Counted from the stretch's first letter, positions 53,958 to 63,717 are shown. The stretch: DNA of 64,000 nucleotides from Sediminicola arcticus (GCF_040566695.1 NZ_JBEXAE010000006.1:62001-126000), one strand, 5' to 3'. Notes: a model not told the origin generated them from the sequence alone. Translations and numbers: made by a program.

Positions 53958-55291
53958 TGAAGAGGTTAGTCATATTAGGTGGTGGAGAAAGCGGAGTTGG
54001 TACTGCCATTTTAGGTAAGAAAATGGGATATGATGTCTTTGTTTCTGATTCAGGGAAAATAAAGGAAAAATATAAAAACGCTCTTGAAAATCTTGGAGTC
54101 GATTGGGAAGAGGAGAGACATACGGAGACTAAAATACTGATTGCAGATGTGATCATGAAGAGTCCAGGAATTCCAGATACTGTTTCCTTGGTAGTGAAGC
54201 TCAGGGAAATGAACATTCCCGTTATTTCAGAAATAGAGTTCGCCTCTCAATATACCCAAGCAACCATTATTGGAATAACGGGAAGCAATGGAAAGACCAC
54301 AACCACAATGTTGGTCTATCATGTATTGAAAAATGGAGGATTGAACGTAGGGATGGCAGGTAATATTGGAGACAGTTTTGCGAAAATGGTGGCAGAGCAG
54401 GATTTTGATTATTACGTATTGGAGATCAGTAGTTTTCAATTGGATGGGATTGTAGATTTTAAACCGCATATCGCTATCATAACTAATATTTCACCTGACC
54501 ATTTGGATAGATATGATTATAAGTTTGAAAATTATATTGCTTCCAAATTTAAGATCGTACAGAATCAAACCGCAGCGGATTACCTTATTTATGATGCTGA
54601 TGATGAAGTACTGTTAAATTATTTGGGACAACACAAAATACCATCAAAATTGATTCCTTTCTCTTTGGAGAAAGAATTTATAGAAGGAGCATATATGAAA
54701 AATAATAAAATACAGATTACAACTCAAAATAACACAATGGAGATGGAACAAGACACTTTGGCTTTAGAAGGCAAGCACAACCTTAAAAATACTATGGCGG
54801 CATCTACTGCGGCAAAGTTGGTGCAGATCAGAAAGCAAACTATTCGAGAAAGTGTCCAAAACTTTCAAGGGGCTGCGCATCGTTTGGAAAAAGTATTAAA
54901 AATTCATCATGTGCAGTACATCAATGATTCCAAAGCTACCAATGTAAATGCTACATATTATGCATTAGATAGCATGAAGACTCCTACGGTTTGGATTGTG
55001 GGAGGATTAGACAAGGGGAATGATTATCTGTCTCTAATGCCCATGGTTAGAGAAAAGGTCAAGGCCATTGTGTGTTTAGGATTGGACAATTCTAAAATAA
55101 AGGACGCCTTTGAAAATGCCGTGGATTTAATGGTAGAGACTTTTTCTATGGAAGAGGCCATAAAGGTAGCTTACAAAATAGCCGAGCGAGGCGACACAGT
55201 TTTGTTGTCACCAGCCTGTGCTAGTTTTGATTTGTTTAAGAATTACGAAGATCGAGGAGATCAATTTAAGGAAGCGGTAAAAAACCTATAG
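53957..55291 (+). CDS. murD: UDP-MurNAc-L-alanine-D-glutamate ligase
   Basis: 444 residues from ATG 53957, which fits the N-terminal nucleotide-binding strand (KRLVILGGGESGVG); an in-frame ATG at 53930 lies inside mraY and was rejected. P-loop GITGSNGKTTT and the HLDRY and HRLEKV segments identify MurD. It adds D-glutamate to UDP-MurNAc-L-Ala in the cytoplasm. It overlaps mraY by one base and is followed by ftsW after one base. Confidence 0.95.
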   Translation: MKRLVILGGGESGVGTAILGKKMGYDVFVSDSGKIKEKYKNALENLGVDWEEERHTETKILIADVIMKSPGIPDTVSLVVKLREMNIPVISEIEFASQYTQATIIGITGSNGKTTTTMLVYHVLKNGGLNVGMAGNIGDSFAKMVAEQDFDYYVLEISSFQLDGIVDFKPHIAIITNISPDHLDRYDYKFENYIASKFKIVQNQTAADYLIYDADDEVLLNYLGQHKIPSKLIPFSLEKEFIEGAYMKNNKIQITTQNNTMEMEQDTLALEGKHNLKNTMAASTAAKLVQIRKQTIRESVQNFQGAAHRLEKVLKIHHVQYINDSKATNVNATYYALDSMKTPTVWIVGGLDKGNDYLSLMPMVREKVKAIVCLGLDNSKIKDAFENAVDLMVETFSMEEAIKVAYKIAERGDTVLLSPACASFDLFKNYEDRGDQFKEAVKNL

Positions 55292-55292
55292 T

Positions 55293-56492
55293 GTGGTAGA
55301 TTTTTTGAAAAATATAAAAGGAGATAAGGCCATTTGGGGGGTAGTCGCCCTCTTGGCCCTTTTTTCTTTTTTACCGGTCTACAGTGCCAGCAGTAATTTG
55401 GTATATGTGGTGGGTAATGGCACTACAGCAGGACATTTGTTGAAACATGCCATGTTATTAGTTCTAGGGTTTGGTGTGATTTATGGTGTACACAAGATAC
55501 CGACACACTTTTTTAAAGGGCTATCCCTTATTGCGATGCCTATAGTATTATTATTGTTGGCATATACTCTGGCACAGGGAACAACCATTGAAGGTGCCAA
55601 TGCTAGTCGCTGGATACGGCTTCCTTTGGTTGGTTTTACATTTCAAACATCAACGTTGGCATCTGTAGTTTTGATGATCTATGTTGCTAGATATCTCACT
55701 AAAATCAAGGATAAGGATATACATTTTAAAGAGAGTATTCTGCCCTTGTGGTTACCCGTTTTCCTAGTAGTAATACTAATCCTGCCTGCGAACTTTTCCA
55801 CAGCAGCCATTATCTTTTTTATGGTGTTGTTACTATGTTTTATGGGGGGGTATCCTATGAAGTATTTAATGGGCATAGTGGTCACGGGATTAGTTTCGCT
55901 CACCTTGTTCGTTTTGGTGGCCAAGGCCGTCCCAGATGTGTTTCCTAATAGAGTAGATACATGGATCAGTAGGGTAGAAAGCTTTTGGAATCCTGAGGAT
56001 ACCGAGGCTGATTACCAGATAGAAAAGGCTAAAATAGCAATTGCTACTGGCGGTATTGTAGGTAGTGGCGCCGGGAAAAGCGTAATGAAAAACTTTTTGC
56101 CCCAAAGCTCTTCAGATTTTATCTATGCCATTATTGTAGAGGAATATGGACTTATTGGTGGTTTTGCTATTATGTTCTTTTATCTGTTGTTGCTGTTTAG
56201 AATAGTAGTTGTTGCTAATGGTAGTTCTAGTGTTTTTGGTAAGTTATTGGTCGTTGGGGTTGGTTTGCCCATTGTCTTTCAAGCCTTGATTAATATGGCT
56301 GTGGCTGTAGAATTGTTTCCGGTTACGGGGCAGACCCTGCCATTGATTAGTAGTGGAGGCACCTCCATTTGGATGACCTGTCTTGCCATAGGAATTGTAT
56401 TGAGCGCAAGTAATAAAAATATAGAGGAGGAGGAAAATGCCTCAGAATTAGATGAAACAAACCCTTTAGAAGTATTAAGTGGACAATTATAG
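55293..56492 (+). CDS. ftsW: Lipid II polymerase FtsW (SEDS family)
   Basis: 399 residues with about ten membrane helices. Seen: the SEDS segments GANASRWIRLP, QSSSDFIYAIIVEEYG and the C-terminal PLISSGGTSIW. With FtsI it polymerises and cross-links septal peptidoglycan. Start GTG 55293. A polar C-terminal tail (NIEEEENASELDETN) overlaps the beginning of murG by 14 bp. Confidence 0.94.
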   Translation: MVDFLKNIKGDKAIWGVVALLALFSFLPVYSASSNLVYVVGNGTTAGHLLKHAMLLVLGFGVIYGVHKIPTHFFKGLSLIAMPIVLLLLAYTLAQGTTIEGANASRWIRLPLVGFTFQTSTLASVVLMIYVARYLTKIKDKDIHFKESILPLWLPVFLVVILILPANFSTAAIIFFMVLLLCFMGGYPMKYLMGIVVTGLVSLTLFVLVAKAVPDVFPNRVDTWISRVESFWNPEDTEADYQIEKAKIAIATGGIVGSGAGKSVMKNFLPQSSSDFIYAIIVEEYGLIGGFAIMFFYLLLLFRIVVVANGSSSVFGKLLVVGVGLPIVFQALINMAVAVELFPVTGQTLPLISSGGTSIWMTCLAIGIVLSASNKNIEEEENASELDETNPLEVLSGQL

Positions 56493-57570
56493 ATTTATAC
56501 TTTCTGGAGGCGGAACAGGTGGACATATATATCCGGCAATAGCCATAGCGAATGAATTAAAAGTGAGGTTTCCAAAAGCAGAAATTCTGTTTGTAGGTGC
56601 CAAGGATAGAATGGAGATGGAGAAAGTTCCTCAGGCGGGATATGAAATTAAAGGATTGTGGATTAGTGGGTTGCAGCGGAAATTGACTCTTAAAAATTTA
56701 ATATTTCCTATAAAATTGATTAGTAGTTTGATGAAAGCGAGAAACATAATAGCAGAATTTAAACCCCACATGGTCATTGGAACCGGTGGCTTTGCTAGTG
56801 GTCCGCTTTTGAAAATAGCTTCTGGCAAAGGGATTCCTTGCGTATTGCAGGAGCAGAATTCCTATGCAGGGGTCACTAATAAGATGTTGGCTCAGAAAGT
56901 AGAAAAAATTTGTGTGGCTTATGATGGGATGGACAAATTTTTTCCAGCCGATAAAGTTATAAAAACTGGAAATCCAGTGCGTAGTGATTTAATGAAGGTC
57001 TCTCTTGATAAAAAAACATCAGTTGAATTCTTTGGCTTAGACGTTTCAAAGCCAGTTTTGTTGATTTTGGGTGGAAGCTTAGGTGCTCGTAGAATCAATC
57101 AATTAGTAGAAGAGAAGGTGAGGTTTTTTGAATCATTGGGATTACAAGTGGTGTGGCAATGTGGTAAGCTGTATTATGAGGAATACAAGAAATATGATTC
57201 AGAGTCGGTAAAGGTATTTGATTTTCTAAACAAAATGAATTTTGCCTATGGGGCAGCAGATATGATCATTTCTAGGGCAGGTGCTGGATCGGTATCTGAA
57301 TTGTGCATCGTGGGGAAACCAGTAATTTTTATCCCTTCTCCCAATGTTGCTGAAGACCATCAAACAAAAAATGCACAAGCCCTGATTTCAGAAAATGCCG
57401 CAGAAATGGTAAAAGAAAAAGAATTGAATACGCATTTTGAAGTGGTTTTTAAGGAGATTTTCAATTCCAAGGAGCGTCAGGAGAAATTTAGTGCCAATAT
57501 AAAAAAATTAGCAATGCCCAATGCTACTAAGCATATCGTGGATGAGATAGAAAAATTATTAAAGAACTAA
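56479..57570 (+). CDS. murG: UDP-GlcNAc transferase MurG
   Basis: 363 residues of the GT28 family. Seen: GGGTGGH at 10-16, GTGGFASGP, and LGGSLGARRIN and SRAGAGSVSEL for UDP-GlcNAc binding. It converts lipid I to lipid II at the inner membrane face. Start is GTG 56479 within ftsW; no ATG gives the GGGTGGH motif. Confidence 0.95.
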   Translation: MDNYRFILSGGGTGGHIYPAIAIANELKVRFPKAEILFVGAKDRMEMEKVPQAGYEIKGLWISGLQRKLTLKNLIFPIKLISSLMKARNIIAEFKPHMVIGTGGFASGPLLKIASGKGIPCVLQEQNSYAGVTNKMLAQKVEKICVAYDGMDKFFPADKVIKTGNPVRSDLMKVSLDKKTSVEFFGLDVSKPVLLILGGSLGARRINQLVEEKVRFFESLGLQVVWQCGKLYYEEYKKYDSESVKVFDFLNKMNFAYGAADMIISRAGAGSVSELCIVGKPVIFIPSPNVAEDHQTKNAQALISENAAEMVKEKELNTHFEVVFKEIFNSKERQEKFSANIKKLAMPNATKHIVDEIEKLLKN

Positions 57571-57589
57571 AGCTCTACATAGCATATTA

Positions 57590-58942
57590 ATGAATATTAA
57601 GGATCTACATAGCGTTTATTTTATAGGAATCGGAGGTATAGGAATGTCCGCTTTGGCCCGCTATTTCAAATTTATTGGAAAAAATGTAGGGGGATATGAC
57701 AAGACAGAGAGTCCACTGACCAAAGAATTGGCAGAGGGAGGCATGGAGATTCATTATGAGGATAATATAGATCTGGTGCCTCAACATTATAAAATTCCAA
57801 TAGGAACCTTGGTGGTTTATACTCCAGCAGTTCCTATAGATCATAGAGAATACCAGTATTTTATAAAGGAGGAATTTGAAGTTAGAAAAAGGTCAGCTGT
57901 TCTAGGGTTGGTTACTAATCATAGTTTTTGTTTGGCGGTTGCAGGCACCCATGGTAAAACCACCACTTCTTGTATTTTGGCACACTTGCTAAAGGAAGCA
58001 GGCATGCCAATAACCGCGTTCTTAGGGGGAATTTCTGAAGATTTCAATAGTAATTTTTTGTTGGAAGGAACCGAAGTATCAGTTGTAGAAGCCGATGAGT
58101 TTGATAGGTCTTTCCTTCAGCTTACTCCAAATGTGGCTTGTATTACTTCTATGGATGCGGATCATTTGGATATATATGGTACAAGTGAGGCTTTGGTGCA
58201 GTCCTTTAAGAATTTTGCAGGTAGAATAAAGCCAGAAGGCAAGCTCTTTGTTCGTAATGGCCTACCGTTGGATGGTATTACATACGGTATAGGGGATAAT
58301 TCAGATTTTTGTATTGAAAATCTTGAAATAGAAAATGGCGCCTATATTTTTAATCTAGTTACCCCAGAAGAAACTTTTAGAGGAGTTAGATTCAGTAAGC
58401 CAGGCAAGCATAATTTACTAAATGGCTTAGTAGCCTTTGCTATGGCTTTACAAACAGATGCTCCAAAACAGCGTTTGGTGGATGCTATGGGAACCTTCAA
58501 AGGGGTGCAAAGAAGATTCTCGTACCGAATAAAAACTGATGATTTTGTTTTTATTGATGATTATGCCCATCATCCTACAGAAATAAATGCGGTATACGAG
58601 GCCGTTGCAGAAATGCATCCGAACAAAAAAGTATTGGCAATATTTCAGCCTCATCTGTATTCTAGAACTAGGGACTTTATAGATGATTTTGCCAAGAGTT
58701 TAGAGAAATTTGACAGCGTGCTCTTATTGGATATTTATCCTGCAAGGGAACAACCTATTGAGGGAGTAACCTCGGACTGGTTGTTGCAAAAAATAAACAA
58801 TTCAAATAAAAAACTGATTACAAAATCAGGGTTGTTGGAAGAGATAAAGAAACAAGCTCCAGATGTTCTGGTAACTATGGGAGCTGGTGATATAGGTTTA
58901 GAAATTGAAAAAATTGAAAAGGAATTTACCCATGAAAATTAA
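57590..58942 (+). CDS. murC: UDP-MurNAc-L-alanine ligase
   Basis: 450 residues: GIGGIGMSALAR near the start, P-loop AGTHGKTTTS, DADHLDIYGT and DDYAHHPTEI identify MurC. It starts the peptide stem by adding L-alanine to UDP-MurNAc. The end overlaps ftsQ by 11 bp, in line with tight coupling of the cluster. Confidence 0.96.
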   Translation: MNIKDLHSVYFIGIGGIGMSALARYFKFIGKNVGGYDKTESPLTKELAEGGMEIHYEDNIDLVPQHYKIPIGTLVVYTPAVPIDHREYQYFIKEEFEVRKRSAVLGLVTNHSFCLAVAGTHGKTTTSCILAHLLKEAGMPITAFLGGISEDFNSNFLLEGTEVSVVEADEFDRSFLQLTPNVACITSMDADHLDIYGTSEALVQSFKNFAGRIKPEGKLFVRNGLPLDGITYGIGDNSDFCIENLEIENGAYIFNLVTPEETFRGVRFSKPGKHNLLNGLVAFAMALQTDAPKQRLVDAMGTFKGVQRRFSYRIKTDDFVFIDDYAHHPTEINAVYEAVAEMHPNKKVLAIFQPHLYSRTRDFIDDFAKSLEKFDSVLLLDIYPAREQPIEGVTSDWLLQKINNSNKKLITKSGLLEEIKKQAPDVLVTMGAGDIGLEIEKIEKEFTHEN

Positions 58943-59651
58943 TTGGAACTATCTGAAATTGCTACTACTACTACTTTTGGTAACGGGTCTTTACGCGTTT
59001 TCCAACCACAGGAGCAACGCCAAATCAGTGAATGATATTGACTTGCAGTTTTTGGGAGACGAGAATCTTTACACCACCCACGAGATGGTTAATAAATTGT
59101 TAATACAAAAATATGGGAACCTTAAAAACGTGCCTAAAGAAAAATTAATTTTGAATACCATAGAAAAGGTTATTGAGACCGATGACATGGTGAAAAGTGC
59201 CCAAGTGTATCTTACTGTAGATGGGAAACTTACGTCGAAAATCATTCAGCGGAGGCCAATCGGAAGAGTTGAGGGGGATAAAAAATATTATGTAGATGAT
59301 GAGGGAAAGCGCATGCCGTTCTCTAAAATTCACTCTGCAAGGGTGCCTATAATTACAGGTAGCATCACTGGAAAAAGTTTGGAAGATATATACGTGATCC
59401 TCGAATATATCAATACGGATAATTTTCTAAGAAAAAATATCATCGGGATCCATGTGGGTGTCGATGGAGATTACCAGCTAAAGTTTCGTATGGAGAACTT
59501 CGTGGTGAACTTAGGGGGCGTTGAAAATTTAAAGGAAAAGTTCAACAACTTTATGGCCTTTTACAACAAGGCCACCAAGGACAAGACACTGAATCATTAT
59601 GATTTAGTGAGTTTAGAGTATAATAATCAAGTAGTGTGCACCAAAATTTAG
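58932..59651 (+). CDS. ftsQ: Division protein FtsQ
   Basis: 239 residues from ATG 58932; an in-frame ATG at 58905 lies well inside murC and precedes the membrane helix by a charged stretch, so the later start is preferred. One N-terminal helix (LKLLLLLLLVTGLYAF), then a POTRA-like part (LQFLGDENLYTTHEMVNKLLI) and a beta domain. Similarity in the family is weak, and identity rests on topology and on position between murC and ftsA. Only 3 bp separate it from ftsA. Confidence 0.85.
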   Translation: MKINWNYLKLLLLLLLVTGLYAFSNHRSNAKSVNDIDLQFLGDENLYTTHEMVNKLLIQKYGNLKNVPKEKLILNTIEKVIETDDMVKSAQVYLTVDGKLTSKIIQRRPIGRVEGDKKYYVDDEGKRMPFSKIHSARVPIITGSITGKSLEDIYVILEYINTDNFLRKNIIGIHVGVDGDYQLKFRMENFVVNLGGVENLKEKFNNFMAFYNKATKDKTLNHYDLVSLEYNNQVVCTKI

Positions 59652-59654
59652 GGT

Positions 59655-60986
59655 ATGGAACAAGGTAGTTATTCGGTTGGATTGGATATTGGAACCACCA
59701 AAATAGTGGCCATTATAGGGAAGGAGAACGAGTACGGTAAGATTGAGATTCTAGGTATCGGAAGATCCAAGAGTCTTGGTGTGCATCGTGGTGTCGTTAA
59801 TAACATTACTCAAACCATTAAATCCATCCAACAGGCCATTGAACAAGCGGAAGCGAATTCGGGGTTAAAGATTAGTTCTGTAGTGGTAGGGATTGCTGGT
59901 CAACACATCAGGAGTTTGCAACATAGTGATTACATCACTAGGATAGATTCTGAAGAGGTGATCAATGAAGATGATTTGGACAAACTATGCAATCAGGTAT
60001 ACAAATTGGTGATGTTGCCCGGAGAAGAAATCATCCATGTATTGCCACAAGAATATAAGGTTGACGGCCAAGCTGAAATTAAACAACCCATAGGGATGTA
60101 CGGTGGAAGGTTGGAGGCTAATTTTCATGTGGTGGTAGGTCAGGTATCTTCCATAAAAAATGTGGGAAGATGTATTAAGAGTGCTGGCTTGGATCTTGGA
60201 AGCATTACCCTAGAGCCACTTGCATCCGCAAATGCGGTATTGAGCCAGGAAGAAAAGGAAGCAGGGGTTGCCTTAATTGATATAGGTGGTGGAACCACTG
60301 ATTTAGCCATTTTCAAGGACGGCATCATTAGGCATACGGCGGTTATCCCTTTTGGAGGTAACGTTATTACCGAGGATATAAAAGAAGGATGCTCTATTAT
60401 TGAAAAACAGGCGGAGCTATTAAAAATAAAATTTGGATCGGCTTGGCCAGGAGAGAATAAGGATAATGAGATTGTGTCCATCCCAGGACTTAGGGGAAGG
60501 GAACCCAAGGAAATTACCCTTAAAAATCTTTCAAAGATCATACATGCCAGAGTTGTAGAGATCATAGAACAGGTCTATGTGGAAATACAGAATTATGGTC
60601 ATGAGGATCAAAAGAAAAAATTGATTGCAGGTATTGTATTGACAGGTGGAGGAAGCCAGTTGAAGCATTTAAAGCAATTGGTGGAATATATCACGGGCAT
60701 GGACACTAGGATTGGATACCCCAATGAACATTTGGCAGGTGATTCAGATGAGGAAATAGCCAGTCCCTTGTATGCCACTGCAGTAGGTTTATTGATGAAT
60801 GCCATCAATACTAAAGCAAAGGTAAAAGCCATTGAAGCCTCTCAAAACGAGGTGGAATCTGAAGTTATTTACGATGAAGGGAATGGACAGGCTACTAAGG
60901 AGCAGCCAAAAGCAATAAGAGAACGAAAATCCATATTTGACAAATGGTCCGAAAAGTTGAAAGACTTCTTGGATAATGCGGAATAG
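59655..60986 (+). CDS. ftsA: Division protein FtsA
   Basis: 443 residues of the actin-like ATPase family: phosphate 1 motif VGLDIGTTKIVAIIG, SHS2/1C insertion region, phosphate 2 LIDIGGGTTDLAIF and adenosine motif VLTGGGSQLKHL. The C-terminus (KSIFDKWSEKLKDFLDN) is an amphipathic helix that would tether it, and FtsZ with it, to the membrane. Confidence 0.96.
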   Translation: MEQGSYSVGLDIGTTKIVAIIGKENEYGKIEILGIGRSKSLGVHRGVVNNITQTIKSIQQAIEQAEANSGLKISSVVVGIAGQHIRSLQHSDYITRIDSEEVINEDDLDKLCNQVYKLVMLPGEEIIHVLPQEYKVDGQAEIKQPIGMYGGRLEANFHVVVGQVSSIKNVGRCIKSAGLDLGSITLEPLASANAVLSQEEKEAGVALIDIGGGTTDLAIFKDGIIRHTAVIPFGGNVITEDIKEGCSIIEKQAELLKIKFGSAWPGENKDNEIVSIPGLRGREPKEITLKNLSKIIHARVVEIIEQVYVEIQNYGHEDQKKKLIAGIVLTGGGSQLKHLKQLVEYITGMDTRIGYPNEHLAGDSDEEIASPLYATAVGLLMNAINTKAKVKAIEASQNEVESEVIYDEGNGQATKEQPKAIRERKSIFDKWSEKLKDFLDNAE

Positions 60987-61033
60987 GGCATAGTATAGAG
61001 AACACATATCGTATAACCAGTAATACTAAAAGA

Positions 61034-63013
61034 ATGAGCAAGAACACTGAATTTGAAAGTATAGCTTTTGATTTGCCCAAGAATCAAAGCAATGTGATAA
61101 AAGTCATAGGTGTAGGAGGTGGTGGTAGTAATGCCATCAATCACATGTTCCAGGCCGGAATTAACGGAGTGGATTTTGTGATATGTAATACAGATTCACA
61201 GGCATTGGATAATAGTCCAGTTCCCAATAAAATACAACTAGGGGTCTCCCTAACTGAAGGATTGGGCGCTGGTGCAAATCCTGAAGTAGGGGAGCAAGCC
61301 GCCATTGAGAGCATGGAGGATATTAAATCCATGTTAGGGACCAATACAAAAATGGTATTTATTACTGCAGGTATGGGTGGGGGAACAGGTACTGGAGCTG
61401 CCCCTGTTATTGCCAAGCAAGCCAAGGAATTGGATATATTAACGGTTGGTATAGTGACCATTCCTTTCCAATTTGAAGGAAAAATGCGTTGTGAGCAGGC
61501 CCATGTGGGAATGGAGAAACTGCGAAGAAATGTAGATTCATTAATTGTAATCAATAATAATAAGCTTAGGGAAGTTTACGGTAATTTGGGCTTTAAGGCA
61601 GGTTTCTCGAAAGCTGATGAAGTGTTGGCAACGGCAGCAAGAGGAATTGCAGAAGTAATTACACATCATTATACACAAAACATAGATTTACGTGATGCCA
61701 AGACAGTATTGTCCAATAGTGGTACTGCCATTATGGGATCTGCTGCGGCATCTGGGTCATCAAGGGCCCATGAAGCGATTACGAAGGCTCTGGATTCCCC
61801 ACTGTTGAACGATAACAAGATCACTGGTGCTAAAAACGTATTGTTGCTCATCGTTTCTGGATCACAAGAGATTACCATTGACGAGATCGGGGAGATCAAT
61901 GACCATATCCAAATAGAGGCAGGACACGGTGCCAATATCATCATGGGTGTTGGTGAGGACGAAAGTTTGGGAGAGGCCATCGCCGTAACGGTGATAGCTA
62001 CGGGTTTTAATATAGACCAGCAGGATAATATAGTGAATACGGAATCCAAGAAGATTATACACACTTTAGAGGATGAGCAAAAGGCCGAACAGGATTTGAT
62101 GCTTACTACGCGTAATGTTGTGCGCCAATTGGAATTGGAACAAGAGGAAGAGGCAACTCCAACTCCCGAGCTGGTCGTTAAACATGAATTAGTAGAAGAA
62201 GAGGAAGAAGAAGAAATACAGGCGAAAGCCCCTGTGAAATTAATGGATTTGATACCTACTACAAGTTATATCAAAAATTTCAATGTTTTTTATGAGGAGG
62301 TCATCGCAGAGAATGTAGAAGAGGATTTTATTGTCATAGACTCCAAGGACAGTCTTAGTGATATTGAAGTGGTAGAGCCAGAATATGTTTCTTCCAGAAG
62401 TCAGGATGAGGACCAATTTACACTAAGTTTTGATATGCCTTTTAGTCAATCCAAAAGAAATTTTGAAGAGGAAGAGGAAAAAGAGCATACTATTACCTTT
62501 AGTTTGGATGAGGTAAGGGAAATAGATGTTAGGGATCATATTGAGGTTGTTCCTGTATTGGAATACAACAAGAACGGGGAGAAAAGATACAGCTTGGATG
62601 ACTATATGGAATTGGAGCAAAAACTGACAGGTGCAAAATCTAAAGCAGAAAAATTTGAACCTAAAATTTTAGAGAACGAATTGGTTTTTGAAAAAAAGAC
62701 AGTTCAACAGGACGAAGTTTCACCAATGGACGACACCAAAGAAATCAATCCAATGGATACTCCTCTCGAAGAATTGTTAAAGTCTAGGGCCGATGAGCGC
62801 AGAAGAAAACTGAAAGACTTTAATTATAAGTTTCAAAATAGTATGAATAAGATCGATGAGATCGAAAAACAACCCGCCTATAAAAGACAAGGGGTGAACC
62901 TAAATGAGGTTTCAAGGGAAAATAAAGTCTCAAGGACTTCGCTTAGTGAGGATAGTAATGATGAGATCCAATTGCGTTCCAACAATTCATTTTTACATGA
63001 TAATGTGGATTAA
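61034..63013 (+). CDS. ftsZ: Tubulin-like division protein FtsZ with long C-terminal tail
   Basis: 659 residues against about 380 in E. coli. The GTPase core occupies about residues 15-335, with signature GGGTGTG at 115-121 and the T7 region NNNKLREVYGNLGF. From about 340 on comes a long acidic, probably disordered tail (EEEEEEIQAKAP and similar). A motif like the conserved C-terminal peptide, PAYKR, is at 614-618, but 41 residues follow it, ending NSFLHDNVD. Long FtsZ tails are common in Bacteroidota. It forms the division ring with FtsA and is followed by a terminator. Confidence 0.96.
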   Translation: MSKNTEFESIAFDLPKNQSNVIKVIGVGGGGSNAINHMFQAGINGVDFVICNTDSQALDNSPVPNKIQLGVSLTEGLGAGANPEVGEQAAIESMEDIKSMLGTNTKMVFITAGMGGGTGTGAAPVIAKQAKELDILTVGIVTIPFQFEGKMRCEQAHVGMEKLRRNVDSLIVINNNKLREVYGNLGFKAGFSKADEVLATAARGIAEVITHHYTQNIDLRDAKTVLSNSGTAIMGSAAASGSSRAHEAITKALDSPLLNDNKITGAKNVLLLIVSGSQEITIDEIGEINDHIQIEAGHGANIIMGVGEDESLGEAIAVTVIATGFNIDQQDNIVNTESKKIIHTLEDEQKAEQDLMLTTRNVVRQLELEQEEEATPTPELVVKHELVEEEEEEEIQAKAPVKLMDLIPTTSYIKNFNVFYEEVIAENVEEDFIVIDSKDSLSDIEVVEPEYVSSRSQDEDQFTLSFDMPFSQSKRNFEEEEEKEHTITFSLDEVREIDVRDHIEVVPVLEYNKNGEKRYSLDDYMELEQKLTGAKSKAEKFEPKILENELVFEKKTVQQDEVSPMDDTKEINPMDTPLEELLKSRADERRRKLKDFNYKFQNSMNKIDEIEKQPAYKRQGVNLNEVSRENKVSRTSLSEDSNDEIQLRSNNSFLHDNVD

Positions 63014-63048
63014 AGGGAATGTTGTTTCTTTCATTTTATAATACGTTT

Positions 63049-63087
63049 AAACCCGAAAATACAAGTTGTTTTCGGGTTTATTTTTTA
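63049..63087 (+). terminator. Terminator of the dcw cluster
   Basis: AAACCCGAAAA (63049-63059) pairs exactly with TTTTCGGGTTT (63069-63079), followed by a T-run at 63081-63086. It lies 35 bp after the ftsZ stop. Confidence 0.9.
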
Positions 63088-63093
63088 TCTTCG
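63066..63093 (+). promoter_or_regulatory. Promoter for yqeY, overlapping the terminator
   Basis: TTG at 63066-63068 and TATCTTCG at 63086-63093 (one mismatch to TAnnTTTG) are 17 bp apart. Transcription would start near 63100, 14 bases before the ATG. Confidence 0.45.
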
Positions 63094-63113
63094 CACTGCT
63101 AAATTATTTGGAT

Positions 63114-63563
63114 ATGAGCTTGCAAAAACGTGTAATGGAAGAAATGAAAATAGCTATGAAAGCTAGGGATACTGTTGCATTGGAGTCACTCAGGGCTATT
63201 AAATCAGCTTTGTTGATGGCTGCGACCGAAACAGGTTCTGGTGTCGGACTTACTGAAGAAGATGAAGTTAAGTTGGTGCAAAAACTGGTAAAACAGCGCA
63301 AGGATAGTGCAGCTATCTATGGAGAACAAGGTAGGGCCGATTTGGCAGATCCAGAATTAGCTCAAGCTGCTATCATAGAGAAATTTTTACCAGAACAACT
63401 CACCGAAGAAGAAATAGAGAAAGTTGTTGTACAGACCATAGATGCTGTTGGTGCTTCAGGAATGAAGGATATGGGGAAAGTTATGGGTCTTGTGTCTCAA
63501 GAATTGGCCGGACAGGCAGATGGGAAAACTATTTCCAACATTGTTAAAAGAAAACTTTCGTAA
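63114..63563 (+). CDS. GatB/YqeY domain protein
   Basis: 149 residues, an all-helical YqeY protein (MEEMKIAMKARDTVALESLRAIKSALL, then EKFLPEQLTEEEIE and GMKDMGKVMGLV). It resembles the tail domain of the GatB subunit of tRNA amidotransferase, so tRNA binding is often assumed; its real role is unknown. ATG 63114 is used because the frame upstream passes through the terminator. It ends 17 bp before a tRNA gene. Confidence 0.92.
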   Translation: MSLQKRVMEEMKIAMKARDTVALESLRAIKSALLMAATETGSGVGLTEEDEVKLVQKLVKQRKDSAAIYGEQGRADLADPELAQAAIIEKFLPEQLTEEEIEKVVVQTIDAVGASGMKDMGKVMGLVSQELAGQADGKTISNIVKRKLS

Positions 63564-63580
63564 ATTTGTAACGTATTACT

Positions 63581-63654
63581 GGCCTCGTGGCGCAATTGAA
63601 TAGCGCATCAGATTTCGGCTCTGAGGGTTACAGGTTTGAATCCTGTCGAGGTCA
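63581..63654 (+). tRNA. tRNA-Arg (anticodon TCG)
   Basis: A 74-base cloverleaf. The acceptor stem GGCCTCG pairs with CGAGGTC (one G-U), D stem GCGC/GCGC, anticodon stem TCAGA/TCTGA with loop TTTCGGC giving anticodon TCG (codon CGA and relatives), and T arm ACAGG-TTTGAAT-CCTGT. The discriminator is A and CCA is not encoded. Confidence 0.95.
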
Positions 63655-63682
63655 CGAATAAACCACAAAAAAGTGGATATGC

Positions 63683-63717
63683 AAGCGAGCTTCAAAAATG
63701 AAGCTCGCTTCTTTTTT
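63683..63717 (+). terminator. Terminator after tRNA-Arg
   Basis: AAGCGAGCTTC (63683-63693) and GAAGCTCGCTT (63700-63710) form an exact 11-bp stem with a 6-base loop, followed by CTTTTTT. Confidence 0.92.
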
